Shown here: positions 39,009 to 40,560 of the stretch, piece after piece | How the letters are laid out: each line of letters starts with the position of its first letter | Position numbering within the stretch: position 1 is the stretch's first letter | Assembly (NCBI GenBank): GCA_900544405.1 | Contig: UQVA01000015.1 | Span: 1 to 40,560 of the forward strand | DNA from: an uncultured Eubacteriales bacterium | Lineage (GTDB): Bacteria > Bacillota > Clostridia > Oscillospirales > Oscillospiraceae | Length of the DNA: 40,560 nt | Direction: 5' to 3' | Notes under the pieces: generated by a model | The model's database searches: none | The model's input: only the letters and a program-made list of their open reading frames with translations | Told to the model about the DNA's origin: nothing | Program-made: the position numbers and the translations under genes

Positions 39009-39037
39009 ACAATACCAGAAATTTTGTAAAATGTCAA
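39009..39037 (-). promoter_or_regulatory. Strong promoter of the copy 1 module
   Basis: On the minus strand a perfect TTGACA (39032-39037), 17 bases, then TGG-TATTGT (-10 at 39009-39014 with extended TG). Transcription would start near 39002 and run into the small secreted-protein gene. Confidence 0.75.
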
Positions 39038-39090
39038 CGGCCAATCGGCAGATATTTACAATTTCGGAACTTTTAACAAATTTATCGATT

Positions 39091-39106
39091 TTTGAACCGG
39101 TTCAAA
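39091..39106. promoter_or_regulatory. Perfect 16-bp palindrome, probable operator
   Basis: TTTGAACCGGTTCAAA is fully symmetric with a central CG, the pattern of LacI-family operators. It lies 54 bases upstream of the -35 box, a position more suited to an activator or to looping. No LacI-type regulator gene is in the window. Confidence 0.5.
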
Positions 39107-39166
39107 CCCGCCCTACTCCGTCATATTGCCACATATGGACATCTGATTTCTGAGATTTTCATAACA

Positions 39167-40228
39167 TCATCCTGCGGGCTTCTCCCCGGCGAGCAGGAAC
39201 CACGTCCCTTCACCTTGTATAAAGCCATAGGTGCGAATCTCACTGGTTCGATAATTCCTAGGGACACGGACCATGTAGATGACGCTTTCCCCGGTGAACC
39301 CGGTCATATCCAGCTTGGCGGTCAGAATTTTCTTTTCTCCGCTGGCAACGGTCATGTCGAAGGGGAGACCATCTGAAGTGAAAACCGGCTCGTTGTCCAC
39401 ATAGAAGATAACACTGCTTTTGATATACGGTGTCCCCCACAGCTCATAGCGCAGATCAACGGGGGTACCTGCGGTGATGTTGTAAACCCGGTTTTGGCCA
39501 TTATGAGGAGCATCATTTACGTAACTTCTGCTGCCAAGGCGCTCTCGCAGGTCCTCCTCGGACCATCCGACGGTATCTCCAAAAGAGGCATCCGTAGCGG
39601 CGATTTCTGCATCCGATAAACGGACCTGCTTCTCCGGAAAATCTGCTTCCGGGGGCGTTGCTTCAAATTTCAGCCGCCAGCCGGCACCGACTGAGCCGGA
39701 TGTAAAGACCATCATTTGCTGAGGCCCGACGGATGGCCGGTACTCGGGATTCAAAATCGCTAAGGTGTACATTTCCAGGTCGTCACCCTCCTGCCCGGTA
39801 ATGGGTGTAAAATAGAAGTCCACGACTATGGAAGCTTTTTCGGGGTAGAACGTATGCAGATAAGTGTAGGTGCTTTCTCCTTCCAACCGGTAAGGCTGGG
39901 GCTGACCGTCCAGGAACAGAAGAATGCCGATTCCGGATTCCCGGACCCTTCCGCTGCTTCCAATTTCATATTCCATGGACATTTCGCCGCCAGTGTAGGT
40001 AATATAGGGGCCGTGGTCATCGGACGGACAGTCGTCATGTAATCCGGCACTTAGGCTTCCTAAATCGCCGCTTTCCTTCGGCGTGGTCGATGCCGTATCG
40101 GAAGGGAGGGCCGATAGGGATGGAACGGTGGAGCCGGATGTGGAAGGGACTGCAGGGGCAGCAGCGCAACTTGCGAATATAAAGGCGAATAGAATAACGA
40201 CAAAAGAATAAATGGTGATTCGTTTCAT
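39167..40228 (-). CDS. Lipoprotein of unknown function (copy 2)
   Basis: The 353-residue product is an exported lipoprotein: signal MKRITIYSFVVILFAFIFAS, Cys21 in FASC, then a Ser/Thr/Pro linker to about residue 60. The rest is beta-rich, with ITYTGGEMSMEYEIGSSG, a central segment YNITAGTPVDLRYELWG and a C-terminal IYMVRVPRNYRTSEIRTYG. I recognise no known domain. It could be a surface sensor, a binding protein or an immunity protein for the small secreted protein encoded upstream. GGAGG stands five bases before the ATG. The N-terminal 84 residues are homologous to the truncated lipoprotein at 38119-38369. It is probably co-transcribed with the small-protein gene that the IS has broken. Confidence 0.75.
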   Translation of the reverse strand: MKRITIYSFVVILFAFIFASCAAAPAVPSTSGSTVPSLSALPSDTASTTPKESGDLGSLSAGLHDDCPSDDHGPYITYTGGEMSMEYEIGSSGRVRESGIGILLFLDGQPQPYRLEGESTYTYLHTFYPEKASIVVDFYFTPITGQEGDDLEMYTLAILNPEYRPSVGPQQMMVFTSGSVGAGWRLKFEATPPEADFPEKQVRLSDAEIAATDASFGDTVGWSEEDLRERLGSRSYVNDAPHNGQNRVYNITAGTPVDLRYELWGTPYIKSSVIFYVDNEPVFTSDGLPFDMTVASGEKKILTAKLDMTGFTGESVIYMVRVPRNYRTSEIRTYGFIQGEGTWFLLAGEKPAG

Positions 40229-40252
40229 ACTGGCCTCCTAATATACTGTAAT

Positions 40253-40275
40253 AGGGGACCAGATACTGGTCCCCT
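40253..40275 (-). other. Hairpin between small secreted-protein gene and lipoprotein gene (copy 2)
   Basis: AGGGGACCAG-ATA-CTGGTCCCCT is a 10-bp perfect stem 16 bases after the stop of the small-protein gene and about 15 before the ribosome binding site of the lipoprotein gene. Its sequence differs from the copy 1 hairpin (38393-38425), but its position is the same. Confidence 0.7.
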
Positions 40276-40291
40276 GGGTGAGAAGGTGCTA

Positions 40292-40512
40292 TTACAGACG
40301 GAGCGTTCCCTCGGTGTAAGTAGCATATCCAGTCTTGGCCTGGGTGCCTCCTTGAATACAATGCGATACATAATAATAGGTCGGAGTTGCCTCGATCGTG
40401 AACTGCACCGGGAGGGAGACTGAGTAACTACGCAATCCTCTTGCGCTGGTGCTGCTTGATGTAGATATGGAGGTAATGCCGTTGGTATACTCCCCCGAAA
40501 TCTTGAATGAAG
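40292..40512 (-). pseudogene. Small secreted protein (copy 2), 5' end cut by an IS
   Basis: About 73 codons of the 3' end remain. The C-terminus FTIEATPTYYYVSHCIQGGT...GYATYTEGTLRL aligns with FNIETAPNYAFVCQEIRGGT...GYACYTQTDISI of copy 1, so the two are paralogs. The frame runs into an IS3-type end at 40513, and the signal peptide is not next to it. The gene is therefore disrupted unless the IS supplies a start. Confidence 0.7.
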
Positions 40513-40560
40513 TGACCCCCAAAAGTTAGACAATATTTTGAAGTAAAAATTGTTCAAGCA
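40513..40560 (+). mobile_element. Terminal inverted repeat of an IS3-family (IS150-like) insertion sequence, partial
   Basis: TGACCCCCAAAAGTTAGACA, followed by an A/T-rich stretch, is the typical left end of IS150-group IS3 elements, whose ends start with TG and contain the CCCAAAAGTTAGAC core. The element continues beyond the window, so neither the transposase gene nor the right end is seen. The insertion lies inside the small secreted-protein gene. Confidence 0.75.

Larger units (their letters stand above)
38870..39166 (-). other. Gene-free upstream region of the copy 1 module
   Basis: No gene is visible. The interval holds the promoter at 39009-39037, a leader of about 135 nt up to the ribosome binding site, and a palindrome at 39091-39106. 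It is A/T-rich compared with the rest of the window. I see no clear terminator for the lipoprotein gene that ends at 39167. Confidence 0.6.

Overview
The window is about 60% GC and looks like the chromosome of a Gram-positive anaerobe of class Clostridia, most likely Oscillospiraceae/Ruminococcaceae from the gut. The evidence is the Firmicutes-type gene order (cdaA-cdaR, then yicC-remA-gmk-rpoZ-priA-def-fmt-rsmB-rlmN-prpC-prkC-rsgA), AGGAGG ribosome binding sites, sigma-A type promoters, a PASTA kinase, and scattered GC-rich double-hairpin repeats of a kind I associate with that family. The genus is not decidable from the sequence alone.

Layout. (1) 1-2123: rpsB and tsf behind one promoter and a roughly 125-nt leader, closed by a strong terminator. 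(2) 2124-9225: single-gene units separated by palindromic repeats and bidirectional terminators: a nucleotide pyrophosphatase/phosphodiesterase-like enzyme, galactokinase (minus), pyroglutamyl-peptidase, an M28 peptidase (minus) and an AGCS amino acid:cation symporter. This suggests sugar and peptide/amino acid use. (3) 9283-10634: a DUF3343 protein overlapping a cysteine desulfurase, probably a sulfur or selenium transfer pair. (4) 10746-25748: fifteen plus-strand genes, nearly back to back, covering c-di-AMP synthesis and its regulator, RNA processing, nucleotide metabolism, replication restart, N-terminal formyl handling, rRNA methylation, the PP2C phosphatase/PASTA kinase pair and the ribosome assembly GTPase RsgA. 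(5) 25807-27651 (minus): a methyltransferase, a truncated alpha/beta hydrolase and a transglutaminase-like protein, behind a promoter and a short leader terminator. (6) 27845-33634 (minus): a 1929-residue secreted, membrane-anchored subtilase with an internal dockerin-like domain and a cohesin-like domain.

(7) 34084-40560 (minus) is the accessory and damaged end. On the minus strand it reads: an IS3-family end cutting into a small secreted-protein gene; a lipoprotein gene; a second copy of the small-protein gene (apparently without a start codon); a second lipoprotein gene broken after about 84 codons; and, at the same breakpoint, an ABC ATPase missing its Walker A half, followed by two permease genes. 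The second permease is fused to a lipoprotein-like beta-propeller. I read this as a duplicated two-gene module (small secreted protein, hairpin, lipoprotein) next to an exporter, eroded by an IS insertion, a start-codon loss and a deletion. I do not recognise the small protein or the lipoprotein, so this is the best candidate here for an undescribed system.

No tRNA, rRNA or CRISPR array was seen.
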